From Coriobacteriaceae bacterium (lineage in GTDB: Bacteria > Actinomycetota > Coriobacteriia > Coriobacteriales > Coriobacteriaceae): a stretch of 64,000 nt of DNA. Each line of letters starts with the position of its first letter. Within the stretch, counting starts at the first letter, position 1. Location of the stretch: assembly GCA_902363125.1 (NCBI GenBank), contig CABIZD010000003.1, positions 181,632-245,631 of the forward strand. The letters run 5' to 3'. Shown here one piece after another: positions 31,948 to 40,340 of this stretch. The notes below the pieces were generated by a model. That model was not told the DNA's origin. It saw only the letters and a program-made list of their open reading frames with translations, and ran no database searches. The translations under genes and the position numbers were made by a program.

Positions 31948-33435
31948 ATGTCCACTACCGATGCTTCCCAGATCCACGACCTGCGCTCCGCGCTCGACTT
32001 TTTGCGCGAGATGCCGGGCCAGCTGCTCGAGACCGACACCCAGGTCGACGCGGACGCCGAGGTCTCGGGCGTCTATCGCCACGTCGGTGCCGGCGGCACC
32101 GTTATGCGCCCGACCAAAGAGGGCCCGGCGATGGTCTTCAACAACGTCAAGGGCTTTGACGATGCCAAGGTCTGCATCGGCATGCTTGCCAGCCGCAAGC
32201 GCGTTGCCGCCCTGCTCGACCTGGACGAGGAGCACCTGGGCCTCGAAATCGGCAAGCGCTTCGAGAACCTGATCGCGCCTGAGCAGATCGCCGAGGGTGC
32301 GCACGTCGACTGCCAGGAGGTCGTGTACAAGGCGACCGACGAGGGCTTTGACCTGCGCAAGATCGTCCCCGCTCCCACCAACACGCCCGTCGACGGCGGC
32401 CCCTACATCACCATGGGCCTCGCCTATGGCACGAGCCCCGACGGCTCCCAGTCCGACGTGACCATCCACCGCTTCTCCTGCGTCGACAAGGATAAGCTCG
32501 CCATGTGGATTACCCCCGGCAGCCGTCACCTGGGCGCGTTCTTTGACGAGTACTGCCAGCGCGGCGAGGACATGCCCATTTCCATCTCCATCGGCTTGGA
32601 CCCCGCCGTGTACATGTGCTGCGGCTTCGAGGCTCCCACCACACCGCTCGGCTTCAACGAGCTGCAGATCGCCGGTGCCCTGCGCGGCCACGCCGTCGAG
32701 CTCGCCGACTGTGTCACCGTTCCGCAAAAGTGCATTGCCAATGCCGAGTACGTGCTCGAGGGCTACCTCATGCACGACGAGACCATCAACGAGGACGTCA
32801 ACGGCCACGGCTACGCCATGCCCGAGTTCCCCGGCTACACCGGTGGCGCCAAGGTCTGCCCGGTGATCAAGATCACCGCCGTCACCACGCGCGTCAATCC
32901 CATCATGGAGAGCTGCATCGGTCCTTCGCACGAGCACGTTTCCATGGCCGGCATCCCCACCGAGGCTTCCATCTACAAGATGGTCGAGACCGCCATCCCG
33001 GGCCGCCTGCTCAACGTCCATGCTGCTCCCTGCGGCGGCGGCAAGTTCGTTGCCATTATGCAGTTCAAGAAGTCGAGCAAAAATGACGAGGGCCGTCAGC
33101 GCAACGCCGCCATGCTCGCCTTCTCGGCATTTTCCGAGCTCAAGCACGTCATCCTTGTTGACGAGGATGTCGATATCTTCGATATGAGCGACGTGATGTG
33201 GGCCATGACCACGCGCTTCCAGGCCGACGTGGACCTTATCACCATCCCCGGTTGTCACTGCCACGTGCTCGATCCGTCCAACGACCCCGCGTTCGATCCT
33301 TCGATCCGCGAGCACGGCATCGCCTGCAAGGCCATCTTCGACTGCACGGTTCCGTTCGACCTCAAGAAGAACTTCATTCGCTCGCAGTTCATGGAGATCG
33401 ACACAGATAAGTGGGCTGCAGAGCTTGCTTTCTAG
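31948..33435 (+). CDS. UbiD-family hydroxyarylic acid (gallate-type) decarboxylase
   Basis: Prenyl-FMN-dependent, non-oxidative decarboxylase of 495 residues, close to the ~490 of LpdC-type gallate/protocatechuate decarboxylases. It has the SDVTIHR segment (R175, the conserved active-site Arg; Asp170 stands where Fdc/UbiD enzymes often have Asn), PISISIGLDPA, PLGFNELQIAGALRG, AMPEFPGYTGG, NPIMESCIGPSHEHVSMAG and VDEDVDIFDMSDVMWAM. These strings fit the LpdC/AroY branch rather than UbiD of ubiquinone synthesis, which this organism lacks. ATG 31948 lies behind AAAGGAG. The next gene, ubiX, makes the cofactor. The substrate, perhaps gallate, protocatechuate or another plant phenolic acid, needs biochemistry. 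Confidence 0.9.
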   Translation: MSTTDASQIHDLRSALDFLREMPGQLLETDTQVDADAEVSGVYRHVGAGGTVMRPTKEGPAMVFNNVKGFDDAKVCIGMLASRKRVAALLDLDEEHLGLEIGKRFENLIAPEQIAEGAHVDCQEVVYKATDEGFDLRKIVPAPTNTPVDGGPYITMGLAYGTSPDGSQSDVTIHRFSCVDKDKLAMWITPGSRHLGAFFDEYCQRGEDMPISISIGLDPAVYMCCGFEAPTTPLGFNELQIAGALRGHAVELADCVTVPQKCIANAEYVLEGYLMHDETINEDVNGHGYAMPEFPGYTGGAKVCPVIKITAVTTRVNPIMESCIGPSHEHVSMAGIPTEASIYKMVETAIPGRLLNVHAAPCGGGKFVAIMQFKKSSKNDEGRQRNAAMLAFSAFSELKHVILVDEDVDIFDMSDVMWAMTTRFQADVDLITIPGCHCHVLDPSNDPAFDPSIREHGIACKAIFDCTVPFDLKKNFIRSQFMEIDTDKWAAELAF

Positions 33436-33468
33436 TACGTAGTCCTACCAAGTAGTTAAGGAGTTGTC

Positions 33469-34047
33469 ATGCCTGAGTCTTCTGTCCGTCCCCGTCGCAT
33501 TGTCGTTGGCGTTTCTGGTGCCAGCGGTGCCGCGCTGGGCCTTGAGTGCCTCAAATGCCTGCGCCAGGCAGGTGCCGAGTCGGCGCTTGTCGTCACGCGC
33601 GGGGGAGAGATCACCATCGAGCAGGAGCTCGGCATGACGCTCGACGAGTTTGCCACGCATGCCGATGTGGTCTACGACAACAAAAATATCGGCGCCGCCA
33701 TCGCAAGCGGCACCTATCCGGTCGACGGTATGATCGTGGCTCCCTGCTCCATGAAGACGCTCGCCGGCATTGCGAGCGGCTACAGCGAAAACCTGTTGTT
33801 GCGCGCGGCCGACGTGCAGATGAAAGAGCAGCGCCGCCTGGTGCTCATGGTGCGCGAGACGCCCTTCAGCGCCATTCATGTCGACAACATGGCGCGCCTT
33901 GCGCGCGTACCGGGCGTCATGCTCATGCCGCCCATGCTTACGTTTTACAACGGCCCCGCCACGCTCGATGACGCGGTGCATCACATCGCCGCCAAGGCGC
34001 TCGAGGCCGTTGGCGTGTCATGTGCAAACTATAAGCGCTGGTCATAG
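33469..34047 (+). CDS. ubiX: UbiX-family flavin prenyltransferase
   Basis: Enzyme of 192 residues that joins a dimethylallyl group to FMN to make prenyl-FMN, the cofactor of UbiD. It has the start IVVGVSGASGAALGLECL (FMN-binding), MIVAPCSMKTLAGIASGYS near 87 and MKEQRRLVLMVRETPFSAIH, all UbiX hallmarks. In Lactobacillus the equivalent is lpdB. ATG 33469 follows AAGGAGTTGTC, 33 bp after ubiD, and a GC hairpin terminator follows the gene. The pair ubiD-ubiX forms one transcription unit with the SLC13 gene or its own promoter in the 142-bp gap at 31806-31947. Confidence 0.93.
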   Translation: MPESSVRPRRIVVGVSGASGAALGLECLKCLRQAGAESALVVTRGGEITIEQELGMTLDEFATHADVVYDNKNIGAAIASGTYPVDGMIVAPCSMKTLAGIASGYSENLLLRAADVQMKEQRRLVLMVRETPFSAIHVDNMARLARVPGVMLMPPMLTFYNGPATLDDAVHHIAAKALEAVGVSCANYKRWS

Positions 34048-34080
34048 GCGCTTTTAGGGTAGGATACGAGGAGTGTTTGA

Positions 34081-34110
34081 GCCCGCTGCCCCTGTGGGCG
34101 GCGGGCTTTG
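34081..34110 (+). terminator. Terminator after ubiX
   Basis: GCCCGCTGCC (34081-34090) pairs with GGCGGCGGGC (34097-34106), loop CCTGTG, then TTTGTG. Confidence 0.65.
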
Positions 34111-34139
34111 TGCGCTAAAAGGATGTGTCGGGAGGACTT

Positions 34140-35009
34140 ATGCAGACGGGCATGTATGCGATTAGCGAGATGGCGAGCTTGTTTAATGTTTCGCGCCAAA
34201 CGCTCATCTACTACGACAAGATCGGCCTGTTTAAACCTGCCGTGGTCAACGAAAAGGGCTACCGCTTCTATTCGCCTACGCAGATCCCGCTCATGCGTCT
34301 GATCTGCATGCTTCGCGACCTGGGGCTCGAACTCGACGAGATTGACCGCCTGACCTCGACGTTCGACATTGGCGAGATGACCGATCACCTGCGCTCGCGG
34401 GTGCAGGCGCTCGATGAGCAGATCGCTGAGCTCAAAGCCGAGCGCGCGAGCGTACAGGAGCGTCTAAGCTTTTACGACGAGGCGGTTTACTGGCGCGAGC
34501 GCGAGGGCAAGCCGGAGCTCAAGCAATTCGAGCGCCGCTTCGTGGTCTTTGAGGAGTTCCCGGCCGATATCGAGCGCGGCCGCTCGATGCTTCACCCCAC
34601 GCTCATGCGGGCAATCCTGCGCATGCGTACGTTGACGGGCACGCGCCCCATGCGCGGTTGGGGCGCTATGCTGCGTCGCGAGGCGCTGCATTCCGACGAC
34701 CCCATCGCCGGCGCCGGCTCCTTTGCCGTGCTACCGCGCGGTGTCGAGGAACTGCTGCCGAGCGATCCCGCCGAGCTGGCAGAGATCGGCATCGAAGTAC
34801 TGCCCGAGGGCACGTATCTGTGCATGAGCCGCTGGGGCATGCCGTACGAGCCCGAGGGCATCCGCGCCGTCGTGGCCTGCATGGACAAGCACGCGCTCCA
34901 GCCCATCGGCAACGCCTTCGATTTTTGCTACCTCGATACCACGAGCTACGACGAGTCCCACCAAGAGGACTTTTGCTGCATCCAGACCCCCGTCGCCCTC
35001 CAGATGTGA
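34140..35009 (+). CDS. MerR-family regulator with GyrI-like effector domain
   Basis: Transcriptional regulator of 289 residues. The MerR helix-turn-helix is at the N-terminus (YAISEMASLFNVSRQTLIYYDKIG, with the wing GYRFYSPTQI), followed by a dimerisation coiled coil (~residues 75-115, EQIAELKAERASVQERLS) and a C-terminal GyrI/BmrR-like domain (~135-289) expected to bind a hydrophobic or aromatic ligand. ATG 34140 follows GGGAGGACTT. It lies just after ubiX on the same strand, so it may sense the phenolic substrate and control the decarboxylase genes. Its stop codon lies inside an R1 repeat. Confidence 0.88.
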   Translation: MQTGMYAISEMASLFNVSRQTLIYYDKIGLFKPAVVNEKGYRFYSPTQIPLMRLICMLRDLGLELDEIDRLTSTFDIGEMTDHLRSRVQALDEQIAELKAERASVQERLSFYDEAVYWREREGKPELKQFERRFVVFEEFPADIERGRSMLHPTLMRAILRMRTLTGTRPMRGWGAMLRREALHSDDPIAGAGSFAVLPRGVEELLPSDPAELAEIGIEVLPEGTYLCMSRWGMPYEPEGIRAVVACMDKHALQPIGNAFDFCYLDTTSYDESHQEDFCCIQTPVALQM

Positions 35010-35034
35010 CAAGGGGGCTGCTCCTTCGTCGCAT
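35004..35034. repeat. R1-family repeat overlapping the stop of the MerR gene
   Basis: ATGTGACAAGG-GGGCTGCT-CCTTCGTCGCAT. The first bases are the final Met and TGA stop of the MerR gene, as with the LpdD-IDI gene. Confidence 0.65.
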
Positions 35035-35054
35035 TCGTGGTGTGGCTGCTGCCC

Positions 35055-35119
35055 AAACCGTCACAACATTCGGCGAAAATCTCGAAAACGAGGAAAAGCG
35101 TCGAATGTTGTGACGGTTT
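35055..35119. repeat. R2 65-bp hairpin, copy 2
   Basis: Same 18-bp arms, loop hairpin and orientation as the copy at 30132-30196. Confidence 0.8.
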
Positions 35120-35204
35120 TCCTGTCTGTGCCAGCGAGCTCCAGCGCCGTCTGGGGGTATAAGGCTAGCAAGTGTTTATTTGCGAGGCCTAAGGGGCGCC
35201 CCGT

Positions 35205-36074
35205 ATGGATATCGATAACTTTGAATGGTGGTATAGCGAGGGCGAGGCTCCGGACGAGGAGTGGGACGAGCCTACGCCGCGTGACGTGTCGAGCGACGAG
35301 GACGAGACCGGCAACGTCGCCGCCGCCGACTCGGACGCCGCCCTCGACCCCGTCGAGCCCCTGACCTTCGAACAAGCCTGGGCCCAAGCCGAGGCAGACG
35401 AGGCAAAGGCCGATGCCACGGCCACGCTCGGCGAGCCAGCCGACATGTCCATCTCGCCGGCAAAGACCCCGCAGCCGCGCCATACCATCGACCCCGACAG
35501 CACGGCATCTTTCAGCATTCTCGACGTGCCCGCGCAGGGTGCTCAGGCGCCCGCGCCCACACGTCGCCCCAATCTGTCTCGCGAGGAAGATGCAGGACGT
35601 CGCTCGCCGCTCGGCCCCATTCTCATCGCCTTTATGGCCGGCGTCATCGCTTGCTCGGCGATCGGCAGCATCTGGGGTCATGTCGAGCAGCAGCGCCAAG
35701 ACGCCGCCAAGGTCGAGATGTCTGTCGAGCAATCGCTCAGCCGCACGCGCTCGGTGCATGTGTCGGTCGAGGTCAAGGACGGTGCGACATGGGACACCGC
35801 GCGCGGCGACAGCCAGATGCTCGTCCATATCGTGGGTCGCACGCTCAAGGGGCAAGCGATCGACGAGTACCAATACGTCAATTCCGAAGGTGACGGCATC
35901 GAGCTCAAGCCCGGCGACTACGAGCTCACGGTCGATGAGCCGCCCGTCGCCACCGACGGCACGCGTTACCGTGCCTCAAAGCGCATGGTTCCGGTGAGTT
36001 TTAATTCGCAGGCGCCCGATACGATCGATAGCACGCCGCAGGGTGGGTTCGACCTTTACGCTATTGCTCAATAA
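35205..36074 (+). CDS. Acidic single-span membrane protein of unknown function
   Basis: Uncharacterised 289-residue protein. The first ~130 residues are hydrophilic and strongly acidic (EGEAPDEEWDEPTPRDVSSD), predicted cytoplasmic. One transmembrane helix lies near residues 138-158 (GPILIAFMAGVIACSAIGSI), and the ~125-residue C-terminal part, predicted outside, has a regular beta-rich pattern (VHVSVEVKDGATWDTARG...YELTVDEPP) with an alternating Val/Thr character, like small extracytoplasmic domains of Actinobacteria. ATG 35205 follows GGGGCGCCCCGT, a weak RBS. It lies after an R2 repeat and before an aldose-epimerase gene. No known family recognised. Confidence 0.8.
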   Translation: MDIDNFEWWYSEGEAPDEEWDEPTPRDVSSDEDETGNVAAADSDAALDPVEPLTFEQAWAQAEADEAKADATATLGEPADMSISPAKTPQPRHTIDPDSTASFSILDVPAQGAQAPAPTRRPNLSREEDAGRRSPLGPILIAFMAGVIACSAIGSIWGHVEQQRQDAAKVEMSVEQSLSRTRSVHVSVEVKDGATWDTARGDSQMLVHIVGRTLKGQAIDEYQYVNSEGDGIELKPGDYELTVDEPPVATDGTRYRASKRMVPVSFNSQAPDTIDSTPQGGFDLYAIAQ

Positions 36075-36153
36075 CTGCACCTGTCGCTCAACCCCGCCGC
36101 CAAGAGTGGGACAATAGCCCTCGACACCGTTGTTTACTATTGGAGGAAGTAGC

Positions 36154-37047
36154 ATGTCAACCGTCACTACCATCAAGCGCGGCGGCCTCACCGCGGCCAT
36201 CGATTCCATGGGCGCCCAGCTCACGAGCCTTGCCCTCAACGGCAACGAGTATCTGTGGCAGGGCGATCCGGCCTTTTGGGGCAAGCATGCGCCTATCCTG
36301 TTCCCCATCGTGGGATCGCTGCGCAACAACATGGCGACATCTGCGGCCGGCACCTGCGAGATGCCGCGCCACGGACTCGCTCGCATCGTCGAGCACAAGT
36401 TGGTCGAGGTTTCGGAGGACGGCTCCTCGGTAACGTACGAGATCGCTGACACGCCCGAGTCGCTCAAGGCGTTCCCGTTCCACTTTAAGCTCAACATGAC
36501 CTATGCCCTGACCGGCGACGCCACGCTCACGCAGACCTTTGCCGTCACCAACACCGGCGACGTGGCCCTGCCGTTCTCGGTGGGCGGTCATCCTGCATTC
36601 AACGTGCCCGCCCCCGGTGCCGAAGACGAGGCGTTCGAGGATTACGAGCTGGCGTTTACCGAGGCTTGGACCAACGAGGCTCCTATCATCACGCCCGACG
36701 GTCTTATGACGTTCGAGGGTAGCTACAAGGCCCCCGATAACTCGGACGTGCTGCCCATCACGCACCGCAGCTTCGATAACGATGCCATCATGTTCACCGA
36801 TACTCCGGGCTCCACGCTCACACTGCGCGGCCGCAAGTCGGGCCACGGCGTCAAGATCGACTTTGAGGGCTTTAAGTACATCGGCGTGTGGTCTGCCGCC
36901 AACGATGCTCCGTTTGTGGCGCTCGAGCCCTGGACCGGTCATACCACCATGGACACCGAGGACGATGTCTTTGAGCACAAGGTCAACACCATCACGCTGG
37001 CGCCGGGCGAGACGGACGTCCGCAGCTTTAGCGTCACCTTGCTCTAG
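36154..37047 (+). CDS. Aldose 1-epimerase family protein (LacX-like)
   Basis: Galactose-mutarotase-fold protein of 297 residues, of the LacX/YeaD-like subgroup rather than GalM itself. It has the start MGAQLTSLALNGNEYLWQGD, the catalytic-type His in GLARIVEHKLVEV and GGHPAFNVP, and the C-terminal APFVALEPWTGHTT. Such proteins epimerise C1 of hexoses or hexose phosphates. ATG 36154 follows GGAGGAAGTAGC. A tandem R3 element begins one base after its stop and probably ends its transcript. Confidence 0.85.
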   Translation: MSTVTTIKRGGLTAAIDSMGAQLTSLALNGNEYLWQGDPAFWGKHAPILFPIVGSLRNNMATSAAGTCEMPRHGLARIVEHKLVEVSEDGSSVTYEIADTPESLKAFPFHFKLNMTYALTGDATLTQTFAVTNTGDVALPFSVGGHPAFNVPAPGAEDEAFEDYELAFTEAWTNEAPIITPDGLMTFEGSYKAPDNSDVLPITHRSFDNDAIMFTDTPGSTLTLRGRKSGHGVKIDFEGFKYIGVWSAANDAPFVALEPWTGHTTMDTEDDVFEHKVNTITLAPGETDVRSFSVTLL

Positions 37048-37260
37048 AGGTTCCGCCGTTCTGACGAACGGCGGACCGGTCGACGCTGCGCCCTTAGGTT
37101 CCGCCGTTCTGACGAACGGCGGGTCGGTCGACGCTGCGCGCCACCCAGAGCGACAATTTGTCATTCAAAAGGCACGGCATGACCAGAAGGTCTATGCCGT
37201 GCCTTTTTCATGCCAACTTGTTCGCTCTGGGCGGCGCTCGCTGGCATTGCCAAAACATCG
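37048..37260. repeat. R3 element, copy 1, with module A duplicated
   Basis: Module A appears twice in tandem (from 37048 and 37096): TTCCGCCGTTC, loop, GAACGGCGG, then GTCGACGCTGCGC. Module B follows: outer arm CCAGAGCGACAATTTG, then the hairpin GGCACGGCATGACC-AGAA-GGTC (37171-37203) with a TTTTT tail, then CAACTTGTTCGCTCTGG as the outer partner. It begins one base after the stop codon and fits a terminator. Confidence 0.78.
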
Positions 37261-37375
37261 ACGTTCCCAATGACTACCGCGTGTCTATTAATTTTTCGAG
37301 CTTGTGCTGCGCTACTGGTCGCCGACGTATATCCTGTTAAGTCGTCAGCATACAATTCAACAGGGAAGGCAGATT

Positions 37376-38302
37376 ATGCATTCTCCCCATCAACGCGACG
37401 CGCATCCGCAGCCGATATGCAGCCGTCGCATCTTCTTGGGTAGCGCTCTCGCTGCGAGCGCTACCGTTGTCGCCGGCGCGCTCGCCGGCTGTCAGCGCCC
37501 GTCCACGCTCAAGGTGGTTCAGCCCACGACGGGCGGCGGTCGCGACGACCTGTCCGATTCCGTTATCGGCAAGGATAAGATCCGCATTGGCATGGAGGCG
37601 GCCTACGCCCCGTACAACTGGCAGGTTTCCGAGGCCAGCGAGTTCACGATCCCCATCGACAACGTGCAGGGCGCCTATGCCGATGGCTACGACGTGCAGA
37701 TCGCCAAGATCGTCTGCAAGGCTCTCGGCGGCGAGCCCGTCGCCGTCAAGCAGAGCTTCTCGGGCCTTATCGACTCGCTCAACAACGGCCAGATTGACCT
37801 CATCATTGCCGGCATGAGCGCCACGCCCGAGCGCGAGGAGTCCGTCGGCTTTTCCGACCCGTACTTCATTGGCTACTTTGGCCTGTTCGTAAAAGAGGGC
37901 TCGCCTTACCAGAACGCCACCAAGCTCAGCGACTTCAGCGGTGCCACGGTGCTCGGTCAAAAGGACACCATGCTCGACACTGTCATTGACGAGATCCCGG
38001 GCGTTGTGCACAAAAACCCGGTCGATTCGGTCCCCACGGTGTTTTCGAATCTGCTGCAGGGCACGTGCGACGCCGTGACCTACAACACCGAGAACGAGAA
38101 GGGCTATATGGCCCAAAACCCGGGTATCGTGCCGATTCAATTTGCCGAGGGCGAGGGTTTCAAGCAGGAGGTCACGGCAAACGTCGGCTGCCGCAAGGGC
38201 TCGGACAAGCTGCTTAAACTCATCGACAAGACACTCAAGGGCGTTAGCCAAGAGGAGCGCGACCAAATGTGGGACGCGTGCCTCGACCGTCAGCCGGCAT
38301 AG
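37376..38302 (+). CDS. Polar amino-acid ABC transporter substrate-binding lipoprotein
   Basis: Extracytoplasmic solute-binding protein, SBP family 3, of 308 residues. The N-terminus carries a twin-arginine-like signal SRRIFLGSALAASAT and a lipobox LAGC near residue 38, so it should be a lipid-anchored protein that may use Tat. The binding domain includes IRIGMEAAYAPYNWQ, YDVQIAKIVCKAL and GMSATPEREESVGFSDPYF, typical of polar amino acids (Arg, Lys, His or Gln). ATG 37376 lies behind AGGGAAGGCAG. It leads an operon with a permease, an ATPase and an M20 peptidase. Confidence 0.88.
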   Translation: MHSPHQRDAHPQPICSRRIFLGSALAASATVVAGALAGCQRPSTLKVVQPTTGGGRDDLSDSVIGKDKIRIGMEAAYAPYNWQVSEASEFTIPIDNVQGAYADGYDVQIAKIVCKALGGEPVAVKQSFSGLIDSLNNGQIDLIIAGMSATPEREESVGFSDPYFIGYFGLFVKEGSPYQNATKLSDFSGATVLGQKDTMLDTVIDEIPGVVHKNPVDSVPTVFSNLLQGTCDAVTYNTENEKGYMAQNPGIVPIQFAEGEGFKQEVTANVGCRKGSDKLLKLIDKTLKGVSQEERDQMWDACLDRQPA

Positions 38303-38311
38303 GGAGGCAGC

Positions 38312-39460
38312 ATGAAAACCATCAATCGCCTGGCCTCCTTTATCAAGGCAGACCACCGTTATGTATACCTGGGCACGAGCGTCATTGCGGCGCTCGGCCT
38401 GGCGTTTAGCCAGCGCAACCCCACGCCGTTGAGCTTCTTGGCGCCTACGGGCGTGTTCCAAGACTGCCTTTGGGCGATTCTTTGGGCCTGGCTCGTCGTG
38501 TCGGCGGCGGCGCTGGTCACCAAGCTTATGCACTGGAGCGACTATCGCGAAACGTCGCCGTTTGCTTCCGAGCGCTTCCGTCGCGGCGCGCGCTTGGGCA
38601 GCTACGTCGTGGTCGTCATCGCGGCGATCTTCTTTGCCGACCGCTGCGTCATGTCGTTTATCGACTTGGTCCAGGTGAGCATTGTCTCGGACTCCAACCC
38701 CAGCGACTTTTTGTCGAGCCTGGTCTACATGACCTATAAGAGCGGCGACTTCTTTATCCGCGGCATCGAGATCACCATCGCGCTTGCCACCTTCGGCACC
38801 GTCATCGCCTTTTTCCTGGCGCTGGTCTTTGTGTTCCTGCGCATCCAGACGTTCGACCGCGTGGACAACGACCTCACGCGCTTCTTTAAGAGCATCGGCC
38901 GCGGCTTTGCGACCGTCTACTCCACCGTCGTGCGCGGCACGCCCATGATGGTCCAGGGCCTGCTCATCTATTACGCGGGCTTTACCGTTCTGCGTGGCAT
39001 GGGCTTCGAGACCGCTCAGGCCAACCAGATTTGGAGCACCTTTACCGCCGGTCTCGTCACCATCTCGCTCAACTCCACCGCTTACATGATGGAGGTCCTG
39101 CGCGGCGGCATCGAGTCCATCGATCCCGGCCAGGCCGAGGCAGCGCGCTCGCTGGGTCTGTCGCAGTGGCAGGCCATGCGCAAGGTCGTGTTCCCCCAGG
39201 GCATTAAAAACGCGATCCCCGCGCTCACCAACGAGCTCATCATCAACATCAAGGACTCGTCGGTGCTTTCGGTCATCGGCGTGTTCGACCTCATGTACGC
39301 CACCACCACCGTCGCCGGCGTCTACTACCGCCAGATGGAGGTCTACTGCGTGGCGCTCGTGGTCTATCTGATCCTGACGCTCGTGGCGAGCCGCCTGCTC
39401 GAGGCCTTTGGCAAAAAGCTCGGCGCCGCGGCCCCGGCCACGCTGCCCAGCTCCAACTAG
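38312..39460 (+). CDS. Polar amino-acid ABC transporter permease
   Basis: Permease of 382 residues with a long N-terminal extension. The first ~150 residues hold about three or four extra hydrophobic segments, unlike the five-helix HisM/HisQ type (about 220 residues). The HisM-like core begins near residue 150 ([20 protein letters not shown]) and contains the EAA loop [20 protein letters not shown] with [24 protein letters not shown] 38312 lies 9 bp after the binding-protein stop (AGGGAGGCAGC). It should form the membrane channel with a partner copy of itself. Confidence 0.88.
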   Translation: MKTINRLASFIKADHRYVYLGTSVIAALGLAFSQRNPTPLSFLAPTGVFQDCLWAILWAWLVVSAAALVTKLMHWSDYRETSPFASERFRRGARLGSYVVVVIAAIFFADRCVMSFIDLVQVSIVSDSNPSDFLSSLVYMTYKSGDFFIRGIEITIALATFGTVIAFFLALVFVFLRIQTFDRVDNDLTRFFKSIGRGFATVYSTVVRGTPMMVQGLLIYYAGFTVLRGMGFETAQANQIWSTFTAGLVTISLNSTAYMMEVLRGGIESIDPGQAEAARSLGLSQWQAMRKVVFPQGIKNAIPALTNELIINIKDSSVLSVIGVFDLMYATTTVAGVYYRQMEVYCVALVVYLILTLVASRLLEAFGKKLGAAAPATLPSSN

Positions 39461-39482
39461 GCTCAAGACGAGGAGAATCATC

Positions 39483-40268
39483 ATGGCAGATACCGCCACT
39501 ACCGGCGCCGCGGCCGCCGCACAAAACCAAGAGCCGCTCATCCGCGTCGAGGGCCTGCGCAAGAGCTTCGGCTCGCTCGAGGTGCTCAAGGGCATCGACC
39601 TTGCCGTCAATCCCGGCGAGGTCGTCACCATCATCGGCGCCTCGGGCTCGGGCAAGTCGACCTTCCTGCGCTGCCTCAACCTGCTCGAGACTCCGGACGC
39701 GGGTCACATCTGGTTCCACGGCCAGGACCTCACAGCCGAGCGCTGCAATATCAACAAGCTGCGCGAGGACATCGGTATGGTGTTCCAGGGCTTTAACCTG
39801 TTCAACAACATGGACGTGCTCGACAACTGCACGCTCGCGCCCGTCACGCTCAAAAAGATGGGCAAGGCCGAGGCCGAAAAGGTCGCTATGGAGCATCTGA
39901 CGAGCGTGGGACTCGAAAAGTTCGCGCATGCCGCCGTGGGTCGCCTGTCCGGTGGCCAAAAGCAGCGCGTGGCCATCGCGCGTGCCCTGTGCATGAACCC
40001 GCAGATCATGCTGTTCGACGAGCCGACCTCCGCGCTCGACCCCGAGATCGTGGGCGAGGTGCTCGAGGTCATGCGCAAGCTCGCCGCCGATGGTATGACC
40101 ATGGTTGTCGTCACGCACGAGATGGCCTTTGCCCGCACCGTGTCCGACCGCGTGGTCTTTATGGACAAGGGCGTGGTGCTCGAGGACGCGGCACCGGCCG
40201 AACTCTTCGGCAACCCCAAACACCAGCGCACCCGCGAGTTCCTCTCTCGCTATCTCGAGGACAAGTAA
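39483..40268 (+). CDS. Polar amino-acid ABC transporter ATP-binding protein
   Basis: Cytoplasmic ATPase of 261 residues, GlnQ/HisP type. Walker [10 protein letters not shown] is near residue 54, the Q-loop [10 protein letters not shown] near 98, the signature [15 protein letters not shown] near 156, and Walker [13 protein letters not shown] near 178. It starts at ATG 39483 behind GAGGAG after a short gap; about 18 residues before the domain are Ala/Thr-rich. It is followed by a GC hairpin and then the M20 peptidase gene, so peptidase expression may be partly reduced. Confidence 0.93.
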   Translation: MADTATTGAAAAAQNQEPLIRVEGLRKSFGSLEVLKGIDLAVNPGEVVTIIGASGSGKSTFLRCLNLLETPDAGHIWFHGQDLTAERCNINKLREDIGMVFQGFNLFNNMDVLDNCTLAPVTLKKMGKAEAEKVAMEHLTSVGLEKFAHAAVGRLSGGQKQRVAIARALCMNPQIMLFDEPTSALDPEIVGEVLEVMRKLAADGMTMVVVTHEMAFARTVSDRVVFMDKGVVLEDAAPAELFGNPKHQRTREFLSRYLEDK

Positions 40269-40291
40269 CCGACCGCAAACACGTGAACGAC

Positions 40292-40316
40292 AGGGCCGCT
40301 CCGGTGGGGCGGCCCT
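40292..40316 (+). other. Hairpin between the transporter and the M20 peptidase
   Basis: AGGGCCGC (40292-40299) pairs with GCGGCCCT (40309-40316); a poor T-tract follows (CGTTGTC). Possible attenuator. Confidence 0.45.
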
Positions 40317-40340
40317 CGTTGTCACAATCGAAAGGATGTC

